NCBI RefSeq assembly: GCF_004331435.1
Contig: NZ_SJKA01000031.1
Location: forward strand, 1-58,113
DNA from: Kribbella sindirgiensis
GTDB lineage: Bacteria > Actinomycetota > Actinomycetes > Propionibacteriales > Kribbellaceae
DNA: 58,113 nt
Direction of reading: 5' to 3'
Within the stretch, counting starts at the first letter, position 1, and every line of letters starts with the position of its first letter. The notes below the pieces were generated by a model, which saw only the letters and a list, made by a program, of their open reading frames with translations, ran no database searches and was not told the DNA's origin. Below, in pieces: positions 34,494 through 43,024 of the stretch. The position numbers were made by a program, and so were the translations under genes.

Positions 34494-34514
34494 CCACTGC
34501 TCGGCAAGCAGTGG
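34494..34514. promoter_or_regulatory. operator candidate between the SDR and XRE genes
   Basis: CCACTGCT-CGGCA-AGCAGTGG, a perfect 8-bp dyad 32 bases before the XRE start in the 99-bp divergent gap. It is well placed for XRE-mediated control of both genes. Confidence 0.6.
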
Positions 34515-34545
34515 TTAACGGGCTCGACACGTGGACACTGGAGCC

Positions 34546-35391
34546 ATGGATTACGCCGACCTGTCCGACTTCCTGCGCAAACGCCGCGAGGCTCTGCAGC
34601 CCGAAGACGTCGGGATGCCGCGCGGCCGCCGGCGCCGTACGCCGGGTCTGCGCCGTGAGGAGGTCGCGGCGCTCGCCTCGATGTCGGCGGACTACTACAG
34701 CCGGCTCGAGGGCGGACGCGGCCCGCAGCCGTCGGTCGAGATGCTCGGCGCGATCGCCCGGGCGCTCCGGTTGACGCTCGAGGAGCGCGACCACCTGTTC
34801 CTGCTGGCCGGCCACGGTACGCCGCCGCGCACGACGCGGGCGTGCCACGTCGACCCCGGCATGCTGCGGATCATGGACCGGCTGCACGACACCCCCGCGA
34901 TGCTGCTCAACCGCTGCGGCGAGGTGCTCGCGCAGACGCCGGCACACGTCGCGTTCGCGGGCGAGCTGACCAATTTCGAAGGTATGGAACGCAGCGAGGT
35001 CTACCGCTGGTTCGCGCACCCGGAGTCCCGGGCCCTCTATGCGGAACCCGAGCTGAGCACCCACAGCCGGTTGCAGGTGTCGATGCTGCGGACAGTCGCC
35101 ACCATCGACGGGCCGAAGTCGTACGCCGCCTCGCTCGTGCGGGCGTTGCAGAAGCTGAGCCCTGAGTTCAGGGAGATCTGGGACGCGCACGAGGTCGTAA
35201 CCGCGCACAGCCGGACCAAACGATTCCGGCATCCGGTGGTCGGCGAGCTGGAGCTGTACTGCGAGCTGATCGACAACCGCGACGAGCAGCAGACCCTGAT
35301 CGTCTTCACCGCCACGCCGGGCAGCGAGAGCGCGGAGAAGCTGGAGTTGCTGGCGGTGCTGGGAAGTCAGACGCTCGATCCGGCGCGCTGA
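34546..35391 (+). CDS. XRE-family HTH regulator with MmyB-like ligand domain
   Basis: Regulator of 281 residues. The N-terminal HTH contains LSDFLRKRREALQPEDVGMP and RRTPGLRREEVAALASMSADYYSRLEGG, the signature of MmyB/XRE proteins. The C-terminal PAS-like ligand domain has the AMLLNRCGEVLAQTP start and FAHPESRALYAEPE segment. The ATG at 34546 is chosen over a GTG at 34531. Such regulators typically control a divergent dehydrogenase; here that is the SDR gene. The 3' end overlaps the convergent BASS transporter gene by 25 bases. Confidence 0.92.
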   Translation: MDYADLSDFLRKRREALQPEDVGMPRGRRRRTPGLRREEVAALASMSADYYSRLEGGRGPQPSVEMLGAIARALRLTLEERDHLFLLAGHGTPPRTTRACHVDPGMLRIMDRLHDTPAMLLNRCGEVLAQTPAHVAFAGELTNFEGMERSEVYRWFAHPESRALYAEPELSTHSRLQVSMLRTVATIDGPKSYAASLVRALQKLSPEFREIWDAHEVVTAHSRTKRFRHPVVGELELYCELIDNRDEQQTLIVFTATPGSESAEKLELLAVLGSQTLDPAR

Positions 35392-36251
35392 CCCGTCGTC
35401 CGGCGGCTGAGGTAGAAGGCGAACGCGGCGGTCGGAAAGAACATCACGATGCCGTAGACCGCGACCGGGATCGACATCTCGCTGCTACCGAGCAGGGCCG
35501 GGCTGAGCGCGATCGTGAGGGCGAGCGTGGCGTTGTGGATGCCGATCTCCATCGAGCACGCGATCGCCTGCCGCTCACCCAACCGGGCCAGCTTCGGTAC
35601 GACGTACCCGAAGAAGAGGCTGAGGATGTTCAGCAGTACGGCGACCACGCCGACGGCGGCGATGTAGTCGAGGACATTGGCGCGCTCGGTGTAGATCGCG
35701 GCGAAGATCACCAGGGCCAGGACGATGATCGAGCCGAGCTTCACCGGCCGCGTCATCCGCTCCGCGAACCCGGGCCGCCGGCTCCGCACCAGCATCCCGA
35801 GGGCCACCGGGACCAGCACGATCGCGAACACCTGCAGCATCTTCAGCGGCTGCAGGCCGATCTGGCCGTCGCCGAGAAAATGGGCGAGGGACAGGTTGAC
35901 CACGATCGGCAGCGTGACCACCGCGAGCACCGAGTTCACCGCGGTCAGTGAGACGTTGAGCGCGACGTCGCCGCCGGCCAGGTGACTGAACAGGTTCGCC
36001 GTGGTGCCGCCGGGGGAGGCGGCCAGCAGCATCATGCCGGCGGCGTGCGCGGGCTCCAGGTCGAACAACTTCACCAGCCCGAAGCAGATCACCGGCAGCA
36101 GGATCACCTGGGTCCCGAGCGCGACCAGGACAGCCTTGGGCATCCGGAGCACCCGGCTGAAGTCGGCGACCGTCAGCGTCAGGCCGAGGCCGAACATGAT
36201 GATCGCGAGCGCGACCGGCAGCAGGACCGAGGTCAGCGCGGAGTCGTTCAT
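35367..36251 (-). CDS. bile acid:sodium symporter (BASS) family transporter
   Basis: Integral membrane protein of 294 residues with about ten helices. MFGLGLTLTVADFSRV at the N-terminus, LAASPGGTTANLFSHLAGGDVALNVSLTAVNS in the middle, and MEIGIHNATLALTIA near the C-terminus contain the sodium- and substrate-site motifs of the family. Bacterial members move organic acids of diverse type, so the name bile acid should not be taken literally. It stands alone and is divergent from the ThuA-domain gene. Confidence 0.9.
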   Translation of the reverse strand: MNDSALTSVLLPVALAIIMFGLGLTLTVADFSRVLRMPKAVLVALGTQVILLPVICFGLVKLFDLEPAHAAGMMLLAASPGGTTANLFSHLAGGDVALNVSLTAVNSVLAVVTLPIVVNLSLAHFLGDGQIGLQPLKMLQVFAIVLVPVALGMLVRSRRPGFAERMTRPVKLGSIIVLALVIFAAIYTERANVLDYIAAVGVVAVLLNILSLFFGYVVPKLARLGERQAIACSMEIGIHNATLALTIALSPALLGSSEMSIPVAVYGIVMFFPTAAFAFYLSRRTTGQRAGSSV

Positions 36252-36416
36252 CGGCGGCTCCTTCTTCAGGTCGGTGGCTCAGGGTGACAGCGGTGCGGGA
36301 CGACGGCAAGATCTCGGGCTCGGTTCCGGGACCGGCGGAGTCTTTACCCGCTTTAGATCATGAGTTAATTTAAGGCTTGAAATTTATAGAGCGTTCTTAC
36401 GGAAAGGTCCGCCCCC
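36252..36416. promoter_or_regulatory. AT-rich divergent promoter region
   Basis: The gap between the BASS and ThuA-domain genes includes a stretch (about 36350-36400) markedly richer in A and T than its surroundings, with TTAATTTAAG and TTTATAG. It probably holds the promoter of the secreted protein gene; no defined operator was found. Confidence 0.4.
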
Positions 36417-37688
36417 ATGCTTTCCGATCGATTTCGCCTGCCCGCGTTCCTGCTCGCCCTGGTGCTCCTCGTCAGCGGTCTGACCGGCACCGCGGCGGCC
36501 CAGGTACAAGCCACCTTCAAGGTCCTCGCGTTCTACAGCGGAACCTTTGACGCCGCCCACATCGACTTCGTGAAGGAAGCGAACCAGCGCTTTCCGGAGT
36601 TCGGCGCGCAGAACGGGTTCACCTACACCGCCACGAACAACTGGGATCAGCTCAACAACCTGAGTGCGTCGCAGTACCAGGTGGTGATGTTCCTCGACGA
36701 CTCGCCGCACACCGACGCGCAGCGCAACGGGTTCAAGACCTACCTGGACAACGGCGGCGCGTTCTTCGGCTTCCACGTCGCGGCGTACAACGACGCGAGC
36801 GGCGGCTGGCCGTGGTTCAACAACACGCTGCTCGGCACCGGGAGGTTCCAGTCCAACACCTGGGGGCCGACCGCGGTGACGCTGCGGACCGAGAACCGTT
36901 CGCACCCGGCGCTGGTGAACACCGGCGCGACGTTCCGGTCGTCGGTCAGCGAGTGGTACAGCTGGCAGAACGACCTGCGGAACAACCCCGACATCCAGAT
37001 CCTGGCGTCGATCGACAACTCCAGCTTCCCGGTCGGCACCGACCCGAACCAGACCTGGTACAGCGGCTACTACCCGATCATCTGGACCAACAAGAACTAC
37101 AAGATGATCTACGCGAACTTCGGCCACAACGCGATGAACTACGAGACCAATACGCGGCTCTCGTCGACCTTCGACAGCCCGGCGCAGAACCAGTTCATGA
37201 TGGACGCGCTGAGGTGGCTGGGCGGTGCCGGTACGACGCCTCCGGTCGATCAGCCGTCGCCGACGTCGTGGTACTCGGTCGCGAACAAGGCCAACGGGAA
37301 GTGCGTCGACGCCCGCGCGGCCGGCACCGCCAACGGAACCGTGATCCAGCAGTACAGCTGCAACGGCACGCAGGCGCAGCAGTTCCAGTTCCAGCCGACG
37401 TCCGGCGGTTTCACCCGGATCAACAACCGCAACGACGCCACCAAGGTGATCGACGTGACCGGTGTGTCCGCCGCGGACAACGCCGGCCTGCAGCTGTGGA
37501 CCTACAGCAACGGCAACAACCAGCAGTGGCAGGCCGTCTCCGAAGGCGGCGGGTACTTCCACTTCGTCAGCCGGCTCAGTACGAAGTGCCTGACCGTCCC
37601 CAACAGCTCGACCGTCGACAGCACCCAACTCGTCCAATTCACCTGCAATGGAAGCGGAGCACAGTCTTTCAAGCTCACGGCAGGTTAG
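36417..37688 (+). CDS. secreted ThuA-domain protein with ricin-type lectin
   Basis: Protein of 423 residues with signal peptide (about 1-28). Residues about 35-270 form a ThuA/class I glutamine-amidotransferase-like domain (KVLAFYSGTFDAAHIDFV; GGAFFGFHVAAYND; HPALVNTGATF), found in carbohydrate-related proteins. Residues about 285-423 form a ricin-B/CBM13 lectin with repeated QxF/QQW segments (AQQFQFQP; NNQQWQAV; AQSFKL). It likely binds or processes sugars outside the cell; the catalytic activity of bacterial ThuA domains is not well defined. Confidence 0.85.
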   Translation: MLSDRFRLPAFLLALVLLVSGLTGTAAAQVQATFKVLAFYSGTFDAAHIDFVKEANQRFPEFGAQNGFTYTATNNWDQLNNLSASQYQVVMFLDDSPHTDAQRNGFKTYLDNGGAFFGFHVAAYNDASGGWPWFNNTLLGTGRFQSNTWGPTAVTLRTENRSHPALVNTGATFRSSVSEWYSWQNDLRNNPDIQILASIDNSSFPVGTDPNQTWYSGYYPIIWTNKNYKMIYANFGHNAMNYETNTRLSSTFDSPAQNQFMMDALRWLGGAGTTPPVDQPSPTSWYSVANKANGKCVDARAAGTANGTVIQQYSCNGTQAQQFQFQPTSGGFTRINNRNDATKVIDVTGVSAADNAGLQLWTYSNGNNQQWQAVSEGGGYFHFVSRLSTKCLTVPNSSTVDSTQLVQFTCNGSGAQSFKLTAG

Positions 37689-37698
37689 ATTGCGGCGC

Positions 37699-38769
37699 AT
37701 GAGAATCCTGCGTGTGGCCGCTTTGGCGGCAGGAGGTCTGTTGTTGATGGGTCAGGTCGTGCCCGCCCAGGCTCACGGCGGATCGTCGTACCGGTGGGAG
37801 CTGACGCCGACCGGGACCACGGCGCAGTTCCGTGGGCTGGCGGCGGTCAGCAAGGACGTCGCCTGGGTGGGTGGGTCCGCAGGGACCGTGCTGCGGACGG
37901 TCGACGGCGGGAAGCACTGGCGGAACGTCAGTCCGCCCGGTGCGGAGGCGCTGCAGTTCCGCGATGTCGAGGCGTTCGACGCGCGGCGTGCGGTCGCGCT
38001 GACGATCGGGACCGGCGAGGACTCCCGGGTCTACCGCACCGCGGACGGCGGAAAGACGTGGACGGAAACGTTCCGGAACACGGACGCGAACGCGTTCTAC
38101 GACTGCATCGCCTTCAACGACGACAAGCACGGCCTGGCGCTGAGCGATCCGGTGGACGGAAAGTTCCGGATCGTCGCCACGTCCGACGGCGGAAAGTCCT
38201 GGAAGGTACAGCCGACCGCGGGCATGCCGGCGGCGTTGGCCGGTGAGTTCGCGTTCGCGGCGAGCGGCACCTGCCTGGTCGCCGGCCACGGTCGTACGGC
38301 GTGGTTCGCGAGCGGTGGCGGCGATCGGCCGCGGGTGTTCCGGACCGTCGACGGCGGCCGCCGCTGGACGGTCACGGACTCTCCGATGGCGAGCGGTGCG
38401 GCGGCCGGAATCTTCAGCCTGGCGTTCCGGAACACGTTGTTCGGCGTTGCCGTCGGCGGTGACTTCGAGAAGCCGACCGAGGCGGTGAAGGCCGCATCGG
38501 TCACGTCTGACGGTGGTCGCACGTGGAAGCTGGTGCCGGCCGACAAGGCACCGAAGGGCTACCGGAGCGGGTCGCACTTCGTCCCGTGGTCGCCCACGAC
38601 CGTGGTCGCGGTCGGCCCGTCCGGGAGCGACGTCAGCTTCGACGGCGGCCGCAGCTGGAAGCAGTTCTACGACGGCAGCTTCGACAGCGTCGAATGCGCC
38701 GGCCACGGAGCCGACGCGGGCTGCTGGGCCTCGGGCGCGAAGGGCGCAGTCGGACGGCTCGTGCACTAA
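37699..38769 (+). CDS. secreted BNR-repeat beta-propeller (Ycf48-like)
   Basis: Protein of 356 residues with signal peptide (MRILRVAALAAGGLLLMGQVVPAQA). The mature part is a propeller with Asp-box repeats: RTVDGGKHW, RTADGGKTW, TSDGGKSW, RTVDGGRRW, TSDGGRTW and SFDGGRSW. It resembles oxidoreductase or photosystem assembly Ycf48-like proteins by repeats but has no known enzymatic site. Ten bases separate it from the ThuA-ricin gene, so the two are probably co-transcribed. Confidence 0.82.
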   Translation: MRILRVAALAAGGLLLMGQVVPAQAHGGSSYRWELTPTGTTAQFRGLAAVSKDVAWVGGSAGTVLRTVDGGKHWRNVSPPGAEALQFRDVEAFDARRAVALTIGTGEDSRVYRTADGGKTWTETFRNTDANAFYDCIAFNDDKHGLALSDPVDGKFRIVATSDGGKSWKVQPTAGMPAALAGEFAFAASGTCLVAGHGRTAWFASGGGDRPRVFRTVDGGRRWTVTDSPMASGAAAGIFSLAFRNTLFGVAVGGDFEKPTEAVKAASVTSDGGRTWKLVPADKAPKGYRSGSHFVPWSPTTVVAVGPSGSDVSFDGGRSWKQFYDGSFDSVECAGHGADAGCWASGAKGAVGRLVH

Positions 38770-38788
38770 GAGGGAATCTGCGGTTCAG

Positions 38789-38828
38789 ACCGGCGACACT
38801 CGCTCGTTGTGCGGATGTCGCCGGTTTT
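38789..38828 (+). terminator. intrinsic terminator after the propeller gene
   Basis: ACCGGCGACA (38789-38798) pairs with TGTCGCCGGT (38816-38825) around a 17-nt loop and is followed by TTT. It lies 20 bases past the stop codon and just before the next start. Confidence 0.75.
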
Positions 38829-38844
38829 CCGGAAAGATGAGTGC

Positions 38845-39657
38845 ATGCGTAAATTGCTGACCGTCTTCGTGGGGTTGCTGATGGTGGTTCCGACCGTTGC
38901 CGCGGCTCGGCCCGACGACGGTCTTCGCGACCGTCCGCTGACCGTCATGACCTACAACATCCATCACGGCGCGGGCACCGACGGCGTCCTCGACCTGGAG
39001 CGGATCGCCGTCCTGATCGAGCAGTCCGGCGCGGACGTGGTCGGCTTGCAGGAGGTGGACCGGCACTGGTCCGAGCGCAGCAACTGGGTCGACCAGCCGG
39101 CCTGGTTCGCCAACCGGCTCGGGATGCACTACGCGTACGCGGCCAACCTCGACCTGCCGCCGCTGAACACCGGCGAGCCGCGCCGCCAGTACGGGACCGC
39201 GGTGCTGTCGAAGTACCCGATCCAGGACTTCAAGAACACGCTCCTGCCCCGCTACCCGGCCGGTGAGCAGCGCGGCCTCGGGGTGGCGACCATCATCGTG
39301 AAGGGCACCGAGCTGCGGTTCGCGAACACGCACCTGACGCACAACAACAATGCCGAGCGCCTCGAGCAGGCCCAGAAGGTGGTCGAGCTGCTCGGCAAGT
39401 CGCACCCCGCGACACTGCTCGTCGGCGACCTGAACGCGACCGCGGACGCGCCGGAGATCAAGACCATGACCTCGGTGTACGACGACACCTGGACCGAGGT
39501 CGGTGTCGGTCCGGGCTACACGATCGAAGCCGACAACCCGACCAAGCGCATCGATTACCTGCTGCACAGCCGGCAACTGCGCCCGACGAAGGCCGCCGTA
39601 CCGATGACGCCGGCCTCGGACCACTTGCCGGTGGTCGCCTCGTTCGTTCTCAGTTGA
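38845..39657 (+). CDS. secreted endonuclease/exonuclease/phosphatase family hydrolase
   Basis: Metal-dependent phosphoesterase fold, 270 residues with signal peptide (MRKLLTVFVGLLMVVPTVAAA). Motifs: VMTYNIHHG (Asn), VVGLQEVD (metal Glu), GDLNATADAPE (catalytic Asp/Asn), and ASDHLPVVASF (terminal Asp-His). It could act on nucleic acids or phospholipids outside the cell. Downstream of a terminator and followed by a strong one, so it is its own unit. Confidence 0.88.
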   Translation: MRKLLTVFVGLLMVVPTVAAARPDDGLRDRPLTVMTYNIHHGAGTDGVLDLERIAVLIEQSGADVVGLQEVDRHWSERSNWVDQPAWFANRLGMHYAYAANLDLPPLNTGEPRRQYGTAVLSKYPIQDFKNTLLPRYPAGEQRGLGVATIIVKGTELRFANTHLTHNNNAERLEQAQKVVELLGKSHPATLLVGDLNATADAPEIKTMTSVYDDTWTEVGVGPGYTIEADNPTKRIDYLLHSRQLRPTKAAVPMTPASDHLPVVASFVLS

Positions 39658-39674
39658 ATCACCGAGTTCACCGC

Positions 39675-39707
39675 AACGCCCCTCCGGCCCGGCCGGAGGG
39701 GCGTTTT
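39675..39707 (+). terminator. strong intrinsic terminator
   Basis: AACGCCCCTCCGG (39675-39687) pairs with CCGGAGGGGCGTT (39693-39705) around CCCGG, then TT. It lies 18 bases after the preceding stop. Confidence 0.9.
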
Positions 39708-39855
39708 CGTGCGCGGACCTGCGGCTTCGCGGAATTACAAGCTTGTAGTTTGTCAAGTCGACACACGGGTGAAACAAAGATACTTGTGTGAAAACTGTTC
39801 CCAATGGGGCTGCAGGCAACTAGTGTCACGTATGTGGTCCAGGAGGACCAAAAGT

Positions 39856-39883
39856 TCACGAACCCTGGGGAAGGGGTTCGTGA
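39856..39883 (+). promoter_or_regulatory. stable leader hairpin before the NlpC/P60 gene
   Basis: TCACGAACCC (39856-39865) pairs with GGGTTCGTGA (39874-39883) around an 8-nt loop, 22 bases before the start codon. It could control translation or RNA stability. It does not match the cyclic di-AMP riboswitch often found before such genes. Confidence 0.5.
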
Positions 39884-39904
39884 CCGGCGGAAGGAACGAT
39901 CCCG

Positions 39905-41326
39905 ATGCGGACGCCCCCCAGGGCCACGTCCGGCGGGCGGATCACGAGTGCTGGGAAGACCGGCCGAGCAGGTAAGGCCCTGCTCTCCGGGGTGCTCGCG
40001 ATCTGCTTGGCCGGCGCCATGGCCGTGCCCACCCTCCCGGCCGAGGCCGCGAAGCCGAAGCCGCCGGTGATTCCGTCCAAGGCCGCCGTCGAGCGCGCCA
40101 AGCAGGCCGCCGCCTCGAAGGCCGGCCAGGTCGCCGCGATCGAGCGTCAGCTGGCCGCCGCCGGCGCGCGGCTCGAGCAGCTCGGCATCCAGTCCGGCAT
40201 CGCCGACGAGGCGTACAACGGCGCCGTCTACCGCCTGCAGCAGGCCAAGGCCGAGGCGGCCGCCGCCGCGGCCCGGGCCGCCGAGGCGCAGAAGACCCTG
40301 ACCGCGCAGCGGCAGCAGATCGGCCGCTTCGCCGCCGCGTCGTACCAGGGCGGCGGCGAGGTGGCGAAGATCGCGCCGCTGTTCACCGCGGACGGTCCGC
40401 AGCAACTGCTCGACTCGGCCGGCGCGGCGCACTCGGTGTCGGCGGCGATGCAGGGCTCGTACCTGCGGTTCACCGCGACCCAGGTGATGACGAACCTGTT
40501 CAAGGTGCAGGCCGACAAGGCGGTCGTGAAGGTGAAGAAGGCCGCGGACGAGGCGGCCGCGGCGAAGAAGGCGGCCGAGGCCGCGGAGGCCGCGCAGTCG
40601 GCCGCCGTGACCGCGATCGGCGTGCAGCGCAAGCAGTCGATCGCGCAGCTCGCCACCTTGCAGAACATCTCGGTGCAGGTCGCCGCCCAGCGGCAGCAGG
40701 GGCTCGAGGAGCTTGCGCGGCAACGCGCCGCTGCGATCGCCGCGAAGAAGGCCGCCGAGCTGAAGCGCCGGATCGCCGCCCGGGAGGCCGCGGAGCGCCG
40801 CGCTGAGGCGGCCGAGCGGGCCCGGGAGGCCGCGGAGCAGGCTCGCGAGGAGAAGGAAGAACGCGAGCAGAACAAGGGCAAGAAGAACCCGCCGAAGCGG
40901 CACAAGCCGTCCACCCCGAGCCGTGACAACGACGACAACGACAACGGCAACAGCTCGCGGAAGGGCGCGTCGGCGGCGATCGAGTTCGCGATGCGGCAGC
41001 TCGGCGACATGTACCTGTGGGGCGGGACCGGCCCGAGCCGGTGGGACTGCTCCGGACTGACCCAGGGCGCCTGGGCGCGGGCCGGTGTGCAGCTGCCGCA
41101 CTACAGCGTCGCGCAGTACGAGCAGATCCAGCACATCGACGAGGACGAGCTGCGGCCCGGTGACCTGATCTTCTGGTCGCTGAACCCGAGCGACCCGGGC
41201 ACCATCCACCACGTCGCGCTGTACCTCGGCAACGGCCGGATGATCCACGCGCCGCGGACCGGCAAGCCGGTGCAGATCGACAGCGTCTACTACTGGGAAC
41301 CGCCGGACTTCTTCGGCCGCCCCTGA
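39905..41326 (+). CDS. secreted NlpC/P60 peptidoglycan hydrolase with coiled coil
   Basis: Cell-wall endopeptidase of 473 residues. A signal peptide (ending near AEAA) is followed by an Ala/Lys/Glu-rich coiled coil (about 55-315) like that of RipA and other D,L-endopeptidases. A charged linker leads to an NlpC/P60 domain with Cys382 in WDCSGLT, His436 in HHVALYLG and the third-residue region KPVQID. It cuts peptide cross-links during growth or division. AAGGAA lies a few bases before the ATG. Confidence 0.92.
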   Translation: MRTPPRATSGGRITSAGKTGRAGKALLSGVLAICLAGAMAVPTLPAEAAKPKPPVIPSKAAVERAKQAAASKAGQVAAIERQLAAAGARLEQLGIQSGIADEAYNGAVYRLQQAKAEAAAAAARAAEAQKTLTAQRQQIGRFAAASYQGGGEVAKIAPLFTADGPQQLLDSAGAAHSVSAAMQGSYLRFTATQVMTNLFKVQADKAVVKVKKAADEAAAAKKAAEAAEAAQSAAVTAIGVQRKQSIAQLATLQNISVQVAAQRQQGLEELARQRAAAIAAKKAAELKRRIAAREAAERRAEAAERAREAAEQAREEKEEREQNKGKKNPPKRHKPSTPSRDNDDNDNGNSSRKGASAAIEFAMRQLGDMYLWGGTGPSRWDCSGLTQGAWARAGVQLPHYSVAQYEQIQHIDEDELRPGDLIFWSLNPSDPGTIHHVALYLGNGRMIHAPRTGKPVQIDSVYYWEPPDFFGRP

Positions 41327-41369
41327 AAACAGTTGTCCCCGGCAACGGTCCGCTGCCGGGGGCGAACCA

Positions 41370-42077
41370 CTAGGCCAGCCGGTGTCCGCCGTCGGCGTGC
41401 AGAACGGTGCCCGTGATGAAACCGTTGCGCAGTAGGGCGATGATCGCCGCGGCGATGTCCTGGGGCCGGCCGATCCGGCCGACCAGGAGGCGGTCCGCCA
41501 TCGCGGACAGTGTCGCGGGTGCCGCGTCGCCGGCGACGTCCTGCCAGATCGGGGTGTCGACCCAGCCGGGTGAGACGACGTTGACCCGAAGCGGCGCGAG
41601 TTCGACCGCGAGTGCCGCGGCCAGCGAGGCGAGTGCGCCGTTGAGTGCCGCGAGCAACGAGGCGCGCGGCCCCGGCCGGTACGCCGCGATCCCCGAGGTG
41701 AACACGATCGAGCCGCCCGGTTCGAGCAGCGGAGCGCCGTGTTTGGCGAGCAGCAGCGGACCGAGCAGCTTGGAGTCGACGGCCGCGCGCGCCGAGCCCA
41801 CGTCGTACGCCGCGATCGGCTGGTAGGCGCCGCCGACGTCGGCGGCCGTGGTGACGATGTGGCTGACCTTGCCCGTGGTCGCGAAGAGGCGTTCGATGTC
41901 CTGCTCGCGTCCGAGGTCCATGGCGACGGTCCGTACGCCGAGCTCTCGGCGGACCGCGTCGAGTTTGGCCGGGGTTCGGCCGGCGACGGTGACCTCGCTG
42001 CCTTGGGCAACGAGGTCGGCGGCGAGGGCGCGGCCCATCCCTGAGCTTCCGCCGACGATGACGACGTGTTCCGGCAA
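41370..42077 (-). CDS. SDR-fold oxidoreductase lacking the Tyr-Lys pair
   Basis: Protein of 235 residues from a TTG at 42077 with GAAGGAG seven bases upstream. A GTG at 42116 would extend it across an inverted repeat and is less likely. The cofactor loop is VIVGGSSGMGRALAADL. At the active site the sequence reads SGIAAYRPGPRASLLAALNGAL, so the canonical YxxxK is absent, while VNVVSPGWVDTP is typical. It may have altered catalysis or be a binding protein. Downstream of a LysR gene. Confidence 0.78.
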   Translation of the reverse strand: MPEHVVIVGGSSGMGRALAADLVAQGSEVTVAGRTPAKLDAVRRELGVRTVAMDLGREQDIERLFATTGKVSHIVTTAADVGGAYQPIAAYDVGSARAAVDSKLLGPLLLAKHGAPLLEPGGSIVFTSGIAAYRPGPRASLLAALNGALASLAAALAVELAPLRVNVVSPGWVDTPIWQDVAGDAAPATLSAMADRLLVGRIGRPQDIAAAIIALLRNGFITGTVLHADGGHRLA

Positions 42078-42090
42078 CAGTTTCTCCTTC

Positions 42091-42117
42091 GGTGGTTGAC
42101 GTTTCGAGCCAACCACC
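42091..42117. promoter_or_regulatory. GGTGGTTG-N11-CAACCACC dyad before the SDR gene
   Basis: A perfect 8-bp inverted repeat occupies the 47-bp gap between the LysR stop (42125) and the SDR start (42077). It is a likely LysR site or terminator. Confidence 0.55.
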
Positions 42118-42124
42118 GAGGCCG

Positions 42125-43015
42125 TCAGTCCACCACGACTTGTTGCCTAAGGATCGTTAGGCCGGGGCTAACGACCATCGCCTGGAGTACCGGGTTGTGC
42201 GAGTCGGTGCGCCACACGGCGGCGTACCGTGCGACCAGCGGGCGGCCCGCGAGCGGTCGCCAGACGATGTCCGGCGTGGCGGCGCGACGGGAGCCGAGGC
42301 TGAAGGCATCGCGCCGAACGAGGAGGGCTGACCGGAGCTGGGAGTGGCTCATGCTGATGTCGCTCAGCCGTACGCCGTTGCCGATCCGGCGGATCGTGTC
42401 GTCGTAGAACTCGGGGGCGGCGGCGCGGGGGATCCAGATGAGCTCGAGGCCGGTGAGATCGTCGAGTGTGAGTTCCGATGCGGCCGCAAGGGGGTGGGTC
42501 GCGGTCAGCAGGACGCCGAGCTCCTCGTCGGCGAGGTGTTCCGAGGTGATTGCCGGTGGCAACGTCAGCGGGGTGCGGACCAGGCCGAGGTCGATCTCGC
42601 CGGCGTCGAGCATCCGGAGCTGGTCGGTCGTGGTGCCTGCCTCGAGGGTGACCGTGCTGTTCGGGAAGCGTTCGGTGGCGAGCTGTTCGAGGGCTGCCGG
42701 GAGGTGGCCGGGGATCCCGTTGAGCAGGCCGAGGCGGAGCACCGGCACGTCCAGGCCGGCGGCCCGGCGCGTGTCCTTCAGCGCCAGGCCGGCCGCCTGG
42801 AGGGTTTCCCGGGCGCGGGCGAGCAGGACCTGCCCGGCCGGGGTGAGTTCGACGCCGCGGCTGTGCCGGATCAGCAGGGCGGTGCCGATCTCGCGTTCGA
42901 GCTGCTTGATCTGCTGGCTGAGCGTCGGGGTGGAGATGTACAGGCGCTCGGCGGCCTTGCCGAAATGCAGTTCCTCGGCCACGCCCACGAAGTACCGCAG
43001 CTGCCGAAGCTCCAC
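42125..43015 (-). CDS. LysR-family transcriptional regulator
   Basis: Regulator of 296 residues. The N-terminal HTH (MELRQLRYFVGVAEELHFGKAAERL, then STPTLSQQIKQLEREIG) is the standard LysR motif. The effector domain (about 90-290) has the LRLGLLNGIPGHLP and DAGEIDLGLVRTPL segments. It is immediately upstream of the SDR gene on the same strand, an arrangement suggesting it controls that gene or is co-transcribed with it. Confidence 0.93.
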   Translation of the reverse strand: MELRQLRYFVGVAEELHFGKAAERLYISTPTLSQQIKQLEREIGTALLIRHSRGVELTPAGQVLLARARETLQAAGLALKDTRRAAGLDVPVLRLGLLNGIPGHLPAALEQLATERFPNSTVTLEAGTTTDQLRMLDAGEIDLGLVRTPLTLPPAITSEHLADEELGVLLTATHPLAAASELTLDDLTGLELIWIPRAAAPEFYDDTIRRIGNGVRLSDISMSHSQLRSALLVRRDAFSLGSRRAATPDIVWRPLAGRPLVARYAAVWRTDSHNPVLQAMVVSPGLTILRQQVVVD

Positions 43016-43024
43016 CCGATGATT

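Noticed and set aside
39710..39904. Cyclic di-AMP riboswitch before the NlpC/P60 gene
   Set aside because: I looked for the conserved GGGGGTGAA-type and flanking pairing elements and did not find them; only a simple hairpin is present.
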